From Caprella mutica (taxonomy: Eukaryota; Arthropoda; Malacostraca; Amphipoda; Caprellidae): a stretch of DNA of 64,000 nt. Of the stretch, positions 24,186 to 37,400 are shown piece by piece. Every line of letters begins with the position of its first letter. Positions within the stretch are counted from its first letter, which is position 1. The notes under the pieces were generated by a model that was not told the DNA's origin, made no database searches, and worked only from the letters and a program-made list of their open reading frames with translations. The position numbers and the translations under genes are program-made. The DNA lies in the NCBI GenBank assembly GCA_947561585.1, contig CANNZV010000332.1:372001-436000 (forward strand), given 5' to 3'.

Positions 24186-26140
24186 GAATACAAATTTCAA
24201 AGGTTTTCGGCCAGGCTGTCACAGGACATCTCTTCAAACTTGGTTAACCCGAACTCCACTAAATACCAAGCTTCAAAAATGAGGAAGCCTTCCTCGTTGA
24301 AATCTAGTCGGAAACTAACTCTCTGTCTCTTTGACCCTCTCTCCTTCAGAATCTTCACTCACTTTGTTAATAAAACCAACTCTTTTCCTCAATTCTCCAT
24401 TTTAATTAGATCTTCTATCCCCATTTGGGTGGTTCTAATTTATCCTTAACCAATGGAACTATTTCCTTTAAATAATATTTCTCCGCTTCAAAACCCGTTA
24501 GTGAAATACTTTATTTTTCTTTTCTGAGCATTCACATTTTATTGTTTTCTAATGCATATCAAAATGGTATCCCATCTCACCAAAAAATCTTTTTTATAAA
24601 TCTACGCAACTATTCCTCCACTAAACAAAATTCGTCAATCATATATAGAGTTCCAAGGAATTATCACAAATGGCGAAACTAAATCTTTGGATTGAAATTT
24701 TAGAAATGAAAATGTAAATTAGGACATAATTTGTGAAATATGATTTTGAAGAAAATTCACAAGCAAGGCATAAATGTACTTTTTTTTACAATTAAACCCA
24801 TTAAATGTTTAAAAATAACCGAAAAATTGATCCTAGCCCTTATATATATATTTATATTTTTAGAGGTTATTTAAACTCTGCGTTGAAGATTTTTTTTTTC
24901 AGATATCAAGCTTTCGAATAGAAAGATTTCTATTCATCATCATGAGAAGGGTGGGAACCTGGACCTGACAATGAATTTTATGACCAATGGTTGTATGTTG
25001 GATACCGTGTTTCTATTTAAGCTATATATCCTAAAGTTTATTAATACTAATTAACAATCTATTTGATATTGAAATATAAGACAAAGTATCTTTGTCTTAT
25101 ATTTCCAGGTTTCCACCCTTCTCCTGATGATGAATAGAAATCTTTCTATTCGAAAGCTTGATATCTGAAAAAAAATCTTCAACGCAGAGTTTAAATAACC
25201 TCTAAAATTATGGATTTCCCGTTGAGTTTGAATCTTTTCAATCATATATTTATATGTATTTCTAATGAAGCTGTGATTCTATTTAGACTTGGTTCTCATT
25301 CGCTAAACAATTTTTCTTTATATAACTTAGATTAATAGTTGTTTTCAATCATCCAATAAAAATAATCTAAAACATCTAAAAAGTAGATAACGTGCGAACC
25401 TTCGCCGTCGCTTATAAATGAAATTGATCATCCAATAATCTATGTGTTATAAATGACCTTGACCTTTGACTTGTTCGCTCCCAAGATCTATTCAAATGGT
25501 TCCTAGATAATGACTAATTGTCCCACCAAATTCCATGGCAATTTGGTTGAATATTTTTTGAGTTATAAATAACCTTGACCCTTGTGCCAATCGCTCCCAA
25601 AATAATATCAAATGGTTCCTGGATACTGGATAATGACCAATCGTCCCACCAAATCTCAAGCAATTGGGTTGAATATTTTTTGAATTATCGAGTTACAGAT
25701 GCCTTTGACCTTGATCTATGATCTTTGTCCCGTTCGCACCCAAAATCTAACCAATTGGTTCTTTGATATTGAACAATCATCCCACCAAATTTCATGCAAT
25801 TTAGTAGAATAATTTTAAGGTTATGAATGACATTGACCTTGACCTTTCATCTGATCGCACTCAAAATCGTATCAAAGGGTTCCCGTTCCACCAAATTTCA
25901 GGCAATTTAATTAAAAACTTTTTGAATTATCGAGTTATAAATGACCTTGACCTTTGACCAGATCGCTCCTAAAATTTACTAGATGGTCCCTGAACATTGT
26001 CCAATCGTCCCACCACATTCCAGGCAAATTGGTTGAATAATTTTTGAGGTTTACGAATAACAATATATAATCATATATAAATAAACAAATGCTGCCATAA
26101 ATATAAACATTCTGCACTCTGCGGAAGTAAACATCAAAAT
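24186..26140. repeat. Duplicated 3' flank of transporter copy C, including tandem array 25437-26060
   Basis: This is the partner of 8112-9880. It contains five to six units of the tandem family, with several TGACCTTTGAC(C/T) half-site pairs, and ends just before the stop codon of copy C. A foldback element (24855-25209) interrupts it. Confidence 0.85.
24855..25209. mobile_element. Foldback MITE with arms of about 105 bp
   Basis: The left arm (from TAGAGGTTATTTAAACTCTG through GAATAGAAAGATTTCTATTC) is repeated in inverse at 25107-25206 with very few mismatches, around a centre of about 150 bp. Its terminal string GGTTATTTAAACTCTGCGTT recurs in the small palindrome at 57595-57655, so it is a family. 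Confidence 0.88.
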
Positions 26141-26164
26141 CTCCGACTGTGATCAATATATCCA

Positions 26165-29100
26165 TCAACCAACTTGCTGTCCCACTGTCTCCTGAACAAT
26201 GAAGTAAGAGAAAAAGATGCCCAGAAACGAGATACTACTGTAGAAGTAGAGAATTCCTGCTTGGGTAAGACCTGATTGCATGGGGCTGTACAGTTGCAGG
26301 TTAGTGAAGGCAATTACCATCACGAAGCAGTTACACAAACTTGCAGCCTGAAAGAATTTCCGCTGTTATTAGCCTTTTAAGGTATGGGTGACCAAATAAC
26401 AGTCTCGAAAATTTCGGTCTGAAAAATTCGGGCTCGGAATTATAAATGCCCTCTCGACATAAATAACCGTTATGTAGTTTATGGCATCCGATAGTTCGTT
26501 GAATTGCACACTTAATGATTGTTTTATGACCTGGTAGGGGTTTGATCTAAATTTTAACCCCTCACAACTTATCTATTTAAAAAAATTTATTTATACCATA
26601 GACCGAAAGTTCCATGACCGAATTTCTCGCTCAAATCTAATGCTAAATAATTTTCAAATTATGTAAAAATTACTAATTTTACGTACCATTTTACTACAGT
26701 TATTGATGTTATCCGCTTTTTATAAATAAACTACACATTTTAGTATTCATAATTTCAATTTTTTCTATCACTGTTCTTTGATACAATTATTATAAAACGA
26801 GACTGGGTTTTCCGAAATCAAATTTTGCTAGAACCTAAAACAGGATACAGGCTATTACATGAAATTTTATAGCTTGTATATTCGTTCATAGATTTTCTCA
26901 ATTCTCATAAGAAATAAACTACTTTCTTTATTTTAAATTTCTACTGTATGTGATCATTAATTCCACTAATTTGATAAATAAATGGTTAATTACAAATACA
27001 AATCACAATGAAAACTTTAAAAAGTCTAAATATGCTACCAAACTGTGGTCATTTAGCTAGGTAGCGACTTACTTGAGGTCTTATGGCCGTAGGGAAATAT
27101 TCAGACGACAGAAAAATTGGTACGTTTTGAATGCCGAGACCAGTGCCAAATTGAGCCAACATCAAACACACCAGCGGAATCCAGTGATTGTCGTACACGA
27201 ACTGGTTGTCCCTTCACGGAAATGGATATAATATTTTTATTTTTGATACCTCCTTAACCCTCTAACGCCCAGGACATATTTTAGGCTATAATCAATTTTT
27301 TTGATTGAACAATATTAGATAGATAACCTTTTTAAGAAAGAATTTGTTTAAAAAAATTATAAAGTCAAATATCCTTCGGGAAGAACTTTGGGTAATTCAA
27401 ATTCTAAAAATCATCAACGTGGCATAACCTACATTTATTTTTACGCCTCTTATTGTGACCTTTAATATGACCAGCTATTATGATTTTAAATAGTCAAATT
27501 TATTTCTTTTTATATGACATAGCAAATACAAAGAAGTTTGGGGAGAATTGAAGCTTACCCAATAGTTTCAGTTGTGCTCACAGTTGTCGAATTGAAGTCT
27601 TCACTCTTCGTATCTATAGACTGCGCCCTCTGGTAGTAGAGGGTGAAAGTTGCCATTAAGGTTATTGCCAAAGTGGCAATGGAGCACGAGACAATCATGG
27701 CACCCCTTCTGCCTAGTTTCTTTGCAAACACGCCCACCAAAATGATTGCAACGAACTGGAAGGATAAAAACATATGATAGACGTGTCTTTATATAAAAAA
27801 ATTCTATATATTCTTGATTACTTCAGCAAACTGTGCTAAATTAATCATGAGAATAGTTTCGACCAATAGAATGAACACATGCATGGAGAGTGTACATTGT
27901 CATTATAGTGTATAAACTTTTTGCGATTATATGACAACACAGATAACTCTCCAGTTTTCCGTTAGATAGCAGAGGTGGGCATTCCGTACAAATAATGTTC
28001 TCGAATCCGTTCAGACCGACAAATGGATTCGAATTCGGACCGACACAGACCGACGTCCGTGTGTCGGAGCGTTTTTATTTTAATCCAGATCCCTGGGTTC
28101 CGAGAAAAAATTCGTAAAAAACGGAGACGATCGAACTTTTGAAGTTGTAGTGATGCACGCCGCACTTCTGATATTTATCCTAGATCTTTTCTCATGCAGT
28201 TAGCTTCAAATTTAATCAATCTAGGTCCTAGCTTTTAATATACCTCTCTCATGAAATACATATTTAGCTTCTTTTTAATTAAACATAAGGAAATTAGGAA
28301 GATATATTAAATCAATTGGTGTTGTACGTTTCAAACTGAAATTGAACTCTTTCAATTTACGTTCTGAACATTTAAATTTTATGCAATGGTGTAATCGGCC
28401 GCGTGTGTATTATGCTTTCGTGAGACGCGTGCTTTCTTGAGATCCATGCATATCTGAGGCAGAGAGTTGATTGTGTGCGTGGCATTATTTCTTTAAATCA
28501 AGTGTGTCATAATTGTGAGAGGGGATGATTAGCTCAGTGTGTACTTATCGATCATGAATGTGATGCAAATTTGATGGAACATAATTTAACATAATAAATG
28601 TTCGCACCGAAATTTTGAAAATCGGGATCACTTTTCAGAGGTTTGGAAACAAAACCGACGAAAATTCGGGTTCTGATGAAGAATCCTAAATACTATTCAC
28701 ATGCCCACCCCTGGTAGACTAAGCACTTTTCGTAGAAGTAGATGCAATTGCATAAATCTAGAGTTGGCTATCAAACATAAAAATATCGAGATAGAGCCGC
28801 AAGAAGTATTTTGAAAAAGTGGAAGCTCGTAAGTAAATAGATGTATTAAACTAAAGTTATTTGTACCAGAATTTGATCATACATTGATATTTAATTTTAA
28901 ATTATGCTAATTCTCTCATTATCGACATCATAATATAAAGACTAGCTATTGAAGTATTTATCAAGACTGACAGATAATCCACAACTTTGTTTATTGTTGT
29001 GCGATATTTCTCTCACCTGAGATGAATGTACCATCACAGTAGCTATGGCTGGATCTGACCTGTTACCCGAGTCGTGGAGATACCTAGCTGTTTGGGCGAT

Positions 29101-32100
29101 AAATGGAGTGCAACCTGAGGGAAAATAAACTTTAAAGTTTGAAAAAAACATTAAATATAATATTCCTATATAGCTATAGAAAAAGCTAAGAGGCTTTTAA
29201 AAGACTTCTCATTTATATGTAACAGTGTTAAGATAAGCAACAACAAAATCACACTCCTTCTAAAAGGAAAACTAGGAAGAACCATTCTTGCATGAATTTT
29301 AACTCAAAATCACGGTTACTCTCAATGCAGTTGTATACCGATGATATGGAACAAATATTGGGTTTTATTTATGACATTTCCCTTACAAACTTAACCAAAT
29401 CTAGAAAAAAATATATACTATCTCGACTGACATATGAAATATTTTATAGATTTATATGAAATGGATTGATGCCTTACTTACCCCCAAACACAGTGATTCC
29501 AAAGAGTGTGAAGACTATAGCCAGTCTGATGAGCACATCTCTCTGCAACAAAGATTGCAGCTTATTTGTGCTCTTGAAGAGATCATTTTTTTGCTTATAA
29601 GCCTCTATCTCCTCATCCACGATAGCCTCACTACCTCGGATGGTGAGCAAAATTTTACGGGCTTCAACTTCTTTGCCTAGAGATAGAATTGAATAAAGTT
29701 GAAAAAAAATCTCAATTCATAGTAGAGAATCATCATTAACTTAATACTGATTTCTGAGATAGTTTCATACTTGTTAACTTCAAGATAACTTGAAATAAAT
29801 GATTTGGAAAACTAATAAAAAGAACGGAAAACTCATTTATGTAACCTTTGACGGTGAGGAAGGTGGGACTTTCAGGCAACACAAATGCCACTCCTAGCAA
29901 GTAAATTACAGGCAGAACTGAGTTTATGAAACAAACGTGGTAGAAGTGAAGCCAGTAAGCTGGAACTAAGCATAATGTTTGACCTGAAACGAGACCAGTT
30001 CACTTGTTATGTAAATGTAAGCCTCAAAATTGTAGCACTGCTGATGTCTAAAAGCATTCGTATGTTTACAGACTAGTTAATTTTTTCTCTTAATGTAAAG
30101 AATTCCACAGGGTAGAAGAAAACATTCATATATGTTAGTTCTTGTTCTTATAATAGTTTGCATCTAGCATGCAATGCTCTCTTCTAAGTTTTAAAGGTAA
30201 ATCAATCGAAATTATGAGAAGGTCATGGAGGAGCTATTCACGCGTCTGCCATGCGAAATCATCGAATGATGAGAGATAGATGAATGTGGTATTCTACCCA
30301 AGGGAACCTTTGAAATTCAGAGCCTAAAATTATAAAATACATCCACCTAGTATGAGAACTGCAGCGGATAGGGCTGTGAAGAGACCTCTGGTGTCGTTAT
30401 CAGATAACTCAACAACGTAGGCAACTGCAGCTAAGGTACCACTGCCATAGCCAAAACCACCAACAAACCTGGTAAACTCTTGAAACTAAAATAACGGAAT
30501 AATTTTATCTTCCAACCCTATAGTTAAACGTTGACTATTTTGTCCCTTGCAAACCATAAGCAGCAATGACAGTTCTATGTATTGCTCCTACAAAATTAAA
30601 AATTAGCTGTAATGAGTCGCTAGTTTCAACATAAAATATCACAACGAGTTTAATCTCTAAACAGTACACTGTGTACATTACCCTGAACTGCAATATAACA
30701 TCACTCACAATATATTTATCAGTAACTCATTAAATAATACCTGAATGTTAGACACATTGCAGGGTTGACACTGCAAGCTATCCCAATCCATGATGATAAA
30801 TTAGCCACTCCCATGGCTGCCAGTATTTTTCTTCTTCCCAAAATACCCATTCCTACTCCACCGACAATGACACCCACCAGCGCTCCTAAGTTCATGAGAC
30901 TTCCTGGAAGTGATTTTAAATAAATTAGATAATATCAATAAGGGATATCAATCCTTCAATGTTGAAATTATATAACATTTTAATATATTATATGTTCCTT
31001 TATTTTCGAAGTTAAAATAATGTAAAAAAAATCCTTAAATTTGTGGTTCAACTGTTATATCATTTAAGCCCCGGTCACATCGCCCGAACTTTGTTGGGGC
31101 GTTCCTTGAAAGAAGGGCGAGCAGAATGAATTCCGATAACGCTCTTCACCGGGCACAGAAGGGGCATTGATAGACCTGCGTTCTGTGCATGTGTTCGTTG
31201 GCTCGGCGGTGGTTTCGAGTTGGTATGACAGCATTTTGCTTTTGATTACAGAGCTGATAGTTCTGATAAATTAATCGATAGTTGAAGTTCATCATTTGAA
31301 ATTCCGGTCACACCAGAGGAACTTTGCTGGGGCGTTCTTGAAGCGGTGAGAAAAATTCATCGGCGCTTGTTATCGTTCACAAGAAGCTGGTCCCAGTTCA
31401 GAAAACGCCGTATACGCTCGACCACGCTTTTGGTTATTCCTTCCGCTCCGAAAGTCTTGGACTGCACAAAATATTACGAGTGCTGAGGAGTAGTAGTAAT
31501 TTTCCGCTCATGCAAAGTTCACCTCCACCCCAACAACGCCCAGTCAAAGTTTATCATTATTAGACGCAAGTTCGTAGACGTTTAGGTCCCCTAGGTCAAT
31601 GCAGAAATCTTAAACGCCAGACCCACCGCTACTTCGCTAAGTTTCCTTAGGCGGTGATTATTATCGTTGCACAAACTTGGTACGGTGGTGAACGCTGCCG
31701 GAGCGAAAAATTGCCCACTCCTCACAGCTCGCAATATTTTGTAAAGCTGATAACTTTCGGAGCGGTAGAATGGACTTATTTGTGGCCTAGCGCATAAATC
31801 ACCAACTTATGTGTTTATGTTTGCTTGTTATAGTATATGTACCTTGCACTCTTTTATTTGAAAAGAGCTTCATACAGTACATGCTTCATTATCAAAGATT
31901 GCAAGTACGTAGAATTCGGTTATTGAGATGGAACAGCAGCTATAGATCTCAGAGGTTCATGAAATGAAGACTAAATGCCAGTTCTGACCATATTCTTAAC
32001 AGATTGATGGAACAATTGACAACTATCTAATTGTACTAATTTGAAAATATAGTTTAGTTACCAATCAAATAAGTTAGACACTGAGCAGGTTCAGCTAACG

Positions 32101-33859
32101 GTATGATGTAGGGGAAGATGGGGAACAATGGGACAGTAATTACAAAATCATCTGTGAAATACATATTTTCAGCTTGAGATTTAAAAACATATTATGAAAA
32201 TATACCTTGTTTTCTCATCTATTCAATAATGTTTTGGAAATTTACATAACTCTTTCCGTTGACTAGAAAAAAATAAAATAATAAACAGCAAAATATGTCC
32301 CAAGTAACCCCGGTGGTGGAGCACAATGAGACGATTAACTTAACTAATATAAAATCAAAGTTAGTATCAAATTTTGAATTGGAGGGTTTCTTCTTACTGG
32401 TTCAGCACCTAATCGGTTTCAACAGGATCATCTTTTTGCCATTCAGCTTCACAGAAGCAACACCATTTGATCTGAATATGATATCTCAAAATCATCATCT
32501 ATATCTTTTTCTTCAGTGATGAAAGCTACATAATAAGATTTTGGCTCTGTGTTTAATTCAACAAGGACATAGTTTTCAATAACTGGCTCAATTTCTAGAG
32601 GCAGGAAGTCCTTATTTCTTCGTCCAGATAATGTATAATCGCTGATTTCATCAGAAGAATGATCAGACATCCAATTCGTCTTCATCGGATGAGGATAGGG
32701 TAGTGGCGGTAGTAATAGGTTGGATGAATTTAGTAGCAATATATCAGCCAATATGGGAAAAGAACAGGGAAGAGATATGGAAAAATATATAAAGGACTTA
32801 GGGAACCAGCTAGCTATGAGAGATAGGATCTCTTCTGCATTTTAATTGATGTGCCACTTATAACAAATTTAATTGCTGACCCCATATCAGCTTATCCTTG
32901 TTCTCGATCGATGCATCTTGCAACTGTTACATATAGCTGGTTGAATAAGTTCAAAACCGAGTTCATTGGAACATACTGAGGTTCAGTGGGACACTGTCAA
33001 AGTCTTGACAGTTTTTACTGTCCCAAAGAACCCCATGGTGCCATTTTGTGAAATATTGCAAAGTACTAATCGATTTAATAATATTGTCCAAATAGAAGCT
33101 AGATTTGCTAACTATAGATCTATAATCTATATCCTCATTTTAAGAGTTACACGAAGCAATGACCGATTCAAATAGGTCTTTAATTACATTTTTAACTCCT
33201 TTCAAAAAATATTCTTGAATCACCTGGAAAATGAATTTGTTCTTTTCCGGAGCAACTGTCGCAACACTACCTTTATTGGTGATGCAAGTTGGTGAATTGC
33301 TAATAGAAGAATACTATCCTAGATGATTGACTAAAATTACCATATATTGAAAGAGTTATTTAGACTGTCCCATTGTGCCCACTGTCCCACTGATGCCCAC
33401 CTTTCCCTACTCACCCATTAGGTCTTTCTGTGTGTCGTTGAAGGTGAGAAAGGTTCCGTAAAGGGTGGAGTTATTCGCCAGAACGTCTGGCAGTATTACT
33501 GAAGGGAAACTCAACACTGGCCCCGTCATTGCCATGGCTACCATTTGGAAGGACATTATGTAGAGCTAGATGAAAGAAAAGGATTAGGTTCCGTAGGTAA
33601 TTTATTGTATGTACAAAAATAACTGTAACTGTTCCGAAATATGATTTATATATTAAACAATTCAATCAGTTTGAAACAAATTATCTACCATGCACAGTGT
33701 GAATAATATGCGTCTTTTATTACTTACTAATCTTTTTTTAGTGCGCAGACCACTCTGTTTTTCTTGGTGGGGCTCCACTATCTTGGTAGATAATTCTTCG
33801 ACAGCTACGTCACTCATGTGACTGTCTTCCATTGCGACAGATTGGTAATGTTCACTCAT
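26165..33859 (-). CDS. MFS sugar transporter, Tret1-like, copy C (complete, 10 exons, 505 aa)
   Basis: Exons in transcript order: 33728-33859, 33415-33565, 30741-30903, 30347-30468, 29846-29983, 29482-29676, 29017-29114, 27559-27755, 27073-27211, 26165-26347. Every length and phase equals copy B; the frame is open over 1518 nt. The motifs are the same (GRRK, RFVGGFGYG, PESPTFL, KKLGRRG, VQETVGQQVG). The cytosolic N-tail (MSEHYQ...) differs from copy B at about 9 of 44 residues, whereas exons 2 and 10 differ at about 3 residues each, so the tail has diverged fastest. The exon 2 donor (GTGAGT at 33414 downward) is followed at once by a transposon (32111-33407). The likely role is facilitated sugar transport at the plasma membrane; the substrate is not deducible. 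Confidence 0.93.
27970..28713. mobile_element. hAT-like element in intron 7 of copy C
   Basis: It opens CAGAGGTGGGCATTCCG and closes CACATGCCCACCCCTG, at the same intron position as the copy B element, but without the nested MITE. There is no transposase frame. Confidence 0.6.
31065..31880. mobile_element. GC-richer insertion in intron 2 of copy C (type unknown)
   Basis: Copy B's intron 2 is only 326 bp and lacks this block. The segment begins near CCCCGGTCACATCGCCCGAA. A diverged repeat of its start (CCGGTCACACCAGAGGAACT) lies about 230 bp further in. GGGGCGTTC and CGCCGAGC-like strings and a higher GC content set it apart from the intron. The ends are uncertain. Confidence 0.5.
32111..33407 (-). 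mobile_element. TA-flanked pogo/Tigger-like element beside the exon 2 donor of copy C
   Basis: The left end GGGGAAGATGGGGAACAATG and the inverse of the right end (GGGAAAGGTGGGCATCAG) match, both followed by AATGGGACAG or a close variant. TA at 32109-32110 and 33408-33409 is the duplication; copy B has the empty site. On the minus strand, 32449-32751 encodes about 100 residues with ENYVLVELNTE and SYYVAFITEEKD, resembling the C-terminal domain seen in CENP-B/jerky-type transposase-derived proteins. The remainder of the transposase is lost. Confidence 0.8.
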
Positions 33860-34129
33860 ATAAAAAATATTTAATTTAAAATTTATTATCAACCACTAGG
33901 TCTAGTATCTTAAGAATGCAAAATATATATGTATGATAACTGATAAAATTCTGTATTTTTCAGTTTTCATGTGAACAATCTCAGATCATTATTAAATAAG
34001 AAAATCATAAAATTCTTATAATATTTATATAACTTACTCATATTAATGTACGAAAGTATAAATTAGCAAAAATAAAACAAAGATGCTAGCAACTAAATAG
34101 ATATGAATTACGTGAAAATATAGGATAGT
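33860..34129. other. 5' flank of transporter copy C
   Basis: The first 100 bases or so resemble the flank of copy B. No promoter motif or 5' exon could be fixed. Confidence 0.4.
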
Positions 34130-34440
34130 CACACCTATTTTTAGTTTCAATAGTAAATTTTAATCAAAGTACGTAAATCTACAGGAAAAGGGTAACAAAA
34201 TCAAACTACTGAAAATCTTAAAAAAATACATTAAGTTTTGATTGTAAATTGTAATATCACTGTATATAATCAATGTATGACTAGATACTTGGAAGACAAA
34301 TAAAATATTCTTTAAACCATGTCGTTTAAAGAGATCGTTGTAGGCGCTGCATATGGCCCTTAGAACGGATCATTTTTGTCCTTTGTAGTGGAGTAAGTTT
34401 TAAGATCATCCGCTAAGGTAAAATATAAAGCTTATATAAT
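34130..34440 (-). repeat. Dispersed repeat, left copy (inverse of 37779-38105)
   Basis: Shared strings with the inverse of 37779-38105 include TGACTAGATA, ATCGTTGTAG, TTAGAACG, TTTTTGTCCTTTGTAG and AGGTAAA. A short palindrome built on AATATAAAGCTTTAGC follows at about 34450-34490. Confidence 0.75.
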
Positions 34441-37400
34441 CGTAAGTTAAAATATAAAGCTTTAGCTTTATATTTTACCTTACCCAAACAAATTTTTTTA
34501 TTGCTTTGATCAATGAGGCTAATGTTTCTCATTATTTTTCTGCAAACTGCATGTAATTTGATAGCATATTTTTAGTTTTATATGTTTTTAAAGATTTTTA
34601 TAATCAAAACTCTTCAATACCTATTTTACTTCCGACTTGCTAATTTTTAGTCTGAAGAAAATGAATGTTCACCATTTGTTTTGAATGTCAACTAGGTATT
34701 AGGTACATATAATTTATCCATTTAATATTCGTGTAAAGGTATAAAATTGGAGAAACTACTTCAGGAAACAATTAATATCTGAAATGAAGGCCGAAAACGC
34801 ATCGCTTGTTTATAAAAATAAAATTGGAAATCAAAACAAAGAGTGTACAATCTTTTTCTTCAGCGTCAGGTTAGTGATTCGTACAATTATTGCACACAGA
34901 ATACCAAAAATTTCAAAAGCAAATAATAAAATATACACTGAACCGAATTGTATGTGGTTTGCAGAAAATTGATCCTTGACCTTAGTTCTATAATATTATG
35001 CAATAAACTCATTTTCTTCCACGGAGCCTGGAGAGGACCTTTAAAAGACATTATTTTATCACTATTTTTAAATTTCCAGTTATGTAACAATATTACCATT
35101 ATAACTTCTATATAGTCTTACGTAACCAATTCTCTCAAGCGTCATTTTATTGTTGACAACCATGTCACATACTACTAAGCTATTAATCCGATGAAGTAAA
35201 AACAGAAATTAACATTCTGTGTTTGATAAACTTAGCACCGGACTAGCAGGTTCGAGATCTATTACCGTAAGACTGAGTGTGTTGCACCAATTGTTTTGCC
35301 GTAATTAAATCTCTTATCTCGTAAATTGTGAAAGGATTAACAAATTCTTACTTAGAAGTATGTGCAATAATACATTAGAAATACACTTGTTATTCACAAG
35401 ATTTGTTTGTATTAATTAATGAGAGGGATGAGGGTGTTAAAATGTATTTAAAATGAAATATTAAAAATTTCTTTTGAGTGGTGGAAAGTAGAATAATTGA
35501 AATTACTATTTTTTACTTTGTGTGATTGATTGATGAAAGATTGGAAAGCGATAATAACGTTTTCATGTTTTTTTTAATTGCTCTGTTCTTTGAGTTTGGT
35601 GCATAGCAGCATTCCTTTAATTTTTCATATGAATTAGGTTAAATTATATTATGTAATATCTCTGTATTTAGATTTTTGTATTTATGCTACTTCATTTTGT
35701 TATTTTGATTTATTAGGTTAAATTTTATTAGGTAAGTTTTCGCTAAAAGAGAAATCTTAGCAGGCCACAAATTCCTTTGTATCATGTAGATTTGTAGAGG
35801 CAAAAAATAAGAAATTATAATGAAAGGTCAATTTATTTGAATGGATCCTACTTAATTTAATGAAGTGCCCAAACATTCTAGAGATGGTGATGTAAGGCAA
35901 ACCGTATAAATAGTATGATATTGACCAGGAAGCTATAGCTATTATTACGATTTAATGCATATTTCAGAGTATAAAAGAATATATTTAGAGAATATGGAGA
36001 ATATTTTTCAAGAGAATATAAAGCATGTTTTCAAAGTTAATATGTAATGTCACATCCCTAGTAATAACAAAGCAACACTACTTTATTGTGTCTTCTGCCC
36101 ATTTTTTTCTGGGTTTAATTGTATCGGGGCCCAATTGTGCGGTGCCCGCAATTGTCGATTTATGGGATATCATAGCCCTAGTGCAAGGAGCGTTAAAAAA
36201 ATTGAGATGTGAGAAATGAAAATACTATTCATGATTCTAAATAAAACAGTTCGGGCCCAAAATTAACACTACCCTTCTCTTCAATCCATCAGAAAAATAG
36301 AATAACTTCCGGATAGAGTTCCTTGGAGCCGTTCTCACAATGTTGAATATAATACCTATAAGTTAATATATATATAGGCCCTTTATAGGCTTTTATTTAT
36401 CGCTGATTAATTATATAAAATTTACATTTATATTTAAGTGACATAATCTACAGTCAATATGTCTTTATTTTTACTCATGGATAGCTACTGTATGATTTTC
36501 AGATTCTCTTGTCAGGATAAGATTACCAACAATAATGAGTGGAGAAATGTGTCAATTATTTGTAAGTTATTATCAATATACATGCATAACTTTATTAGGG
36601 CAATAAATAACTTAGTTAATTTATTTGCTTTTATCAGTTTTATGACCTTCATAACGTGTGATGGTTATATAACATTTTATATTAAACCCTGTTTGTCACA
36701 TGTAGTACTCTGTGGCCTGTGCAATAATTTCGGATTCTACCCTAAAATTCACCATCAATAAATTCACTATTATTGTTTTTAAACTGTCTGATTTCATTTC
36801 TTATTGTAATGAATAAATATAGTAACTTTTTAAAAAATAAATAGCATATATACAGGGTGGCTCAAAAGTGGTGCACCGACAATTGGGCCCAGGACAATTA
36901 AGCCCCAGAACAATTGAGCCCCGACACGATTATAATTTTTTGGTGTTTGGATTCTTTAATAATCTTTTCAGAACAAATATTATTGACTAAAATATAATTT
37001 CTCTTATAAAGAATAAGAAATAGAATATATTATATTCAAAATAATGTTATAATCTATCCAGTTTATAATGTTTGGGAATTATTTATAAACTCATATTTCA
37101 ATAACAATTCAAATAAAAGTTAAATTAACAATACTATTATATTTATTCCAAACGTATCTAAAAATGTGGAACCGTCCGATAACACTGAACTTATTCTAAA
37201 ATGGAACATATAAAATAGCTGGCATATCAAGTTTAAATTATTTATAATGAGATTTTTAATCGTCTTATTTGCAGATCTTGATGTGTCGATATTCATGTGT
37301 TTAATGTGTAACTGCAGGTTAATGTTATTTTTTTTGTGAGATACCCAGCCTAACTTGGTATTGATTGCTTACATTGCTAGGTTTATACTTTTAATCCCCT

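Noticed and set aside
29456..29680. Plus-strand 74-codon frame
   Set aside because: Antisense of transporter copy C exon 6.
36459..36761. 100-codon frame as a gene
   Set aside because: No recognisable motif, AT-rich composition and location between inverted repeats. Likely chance.
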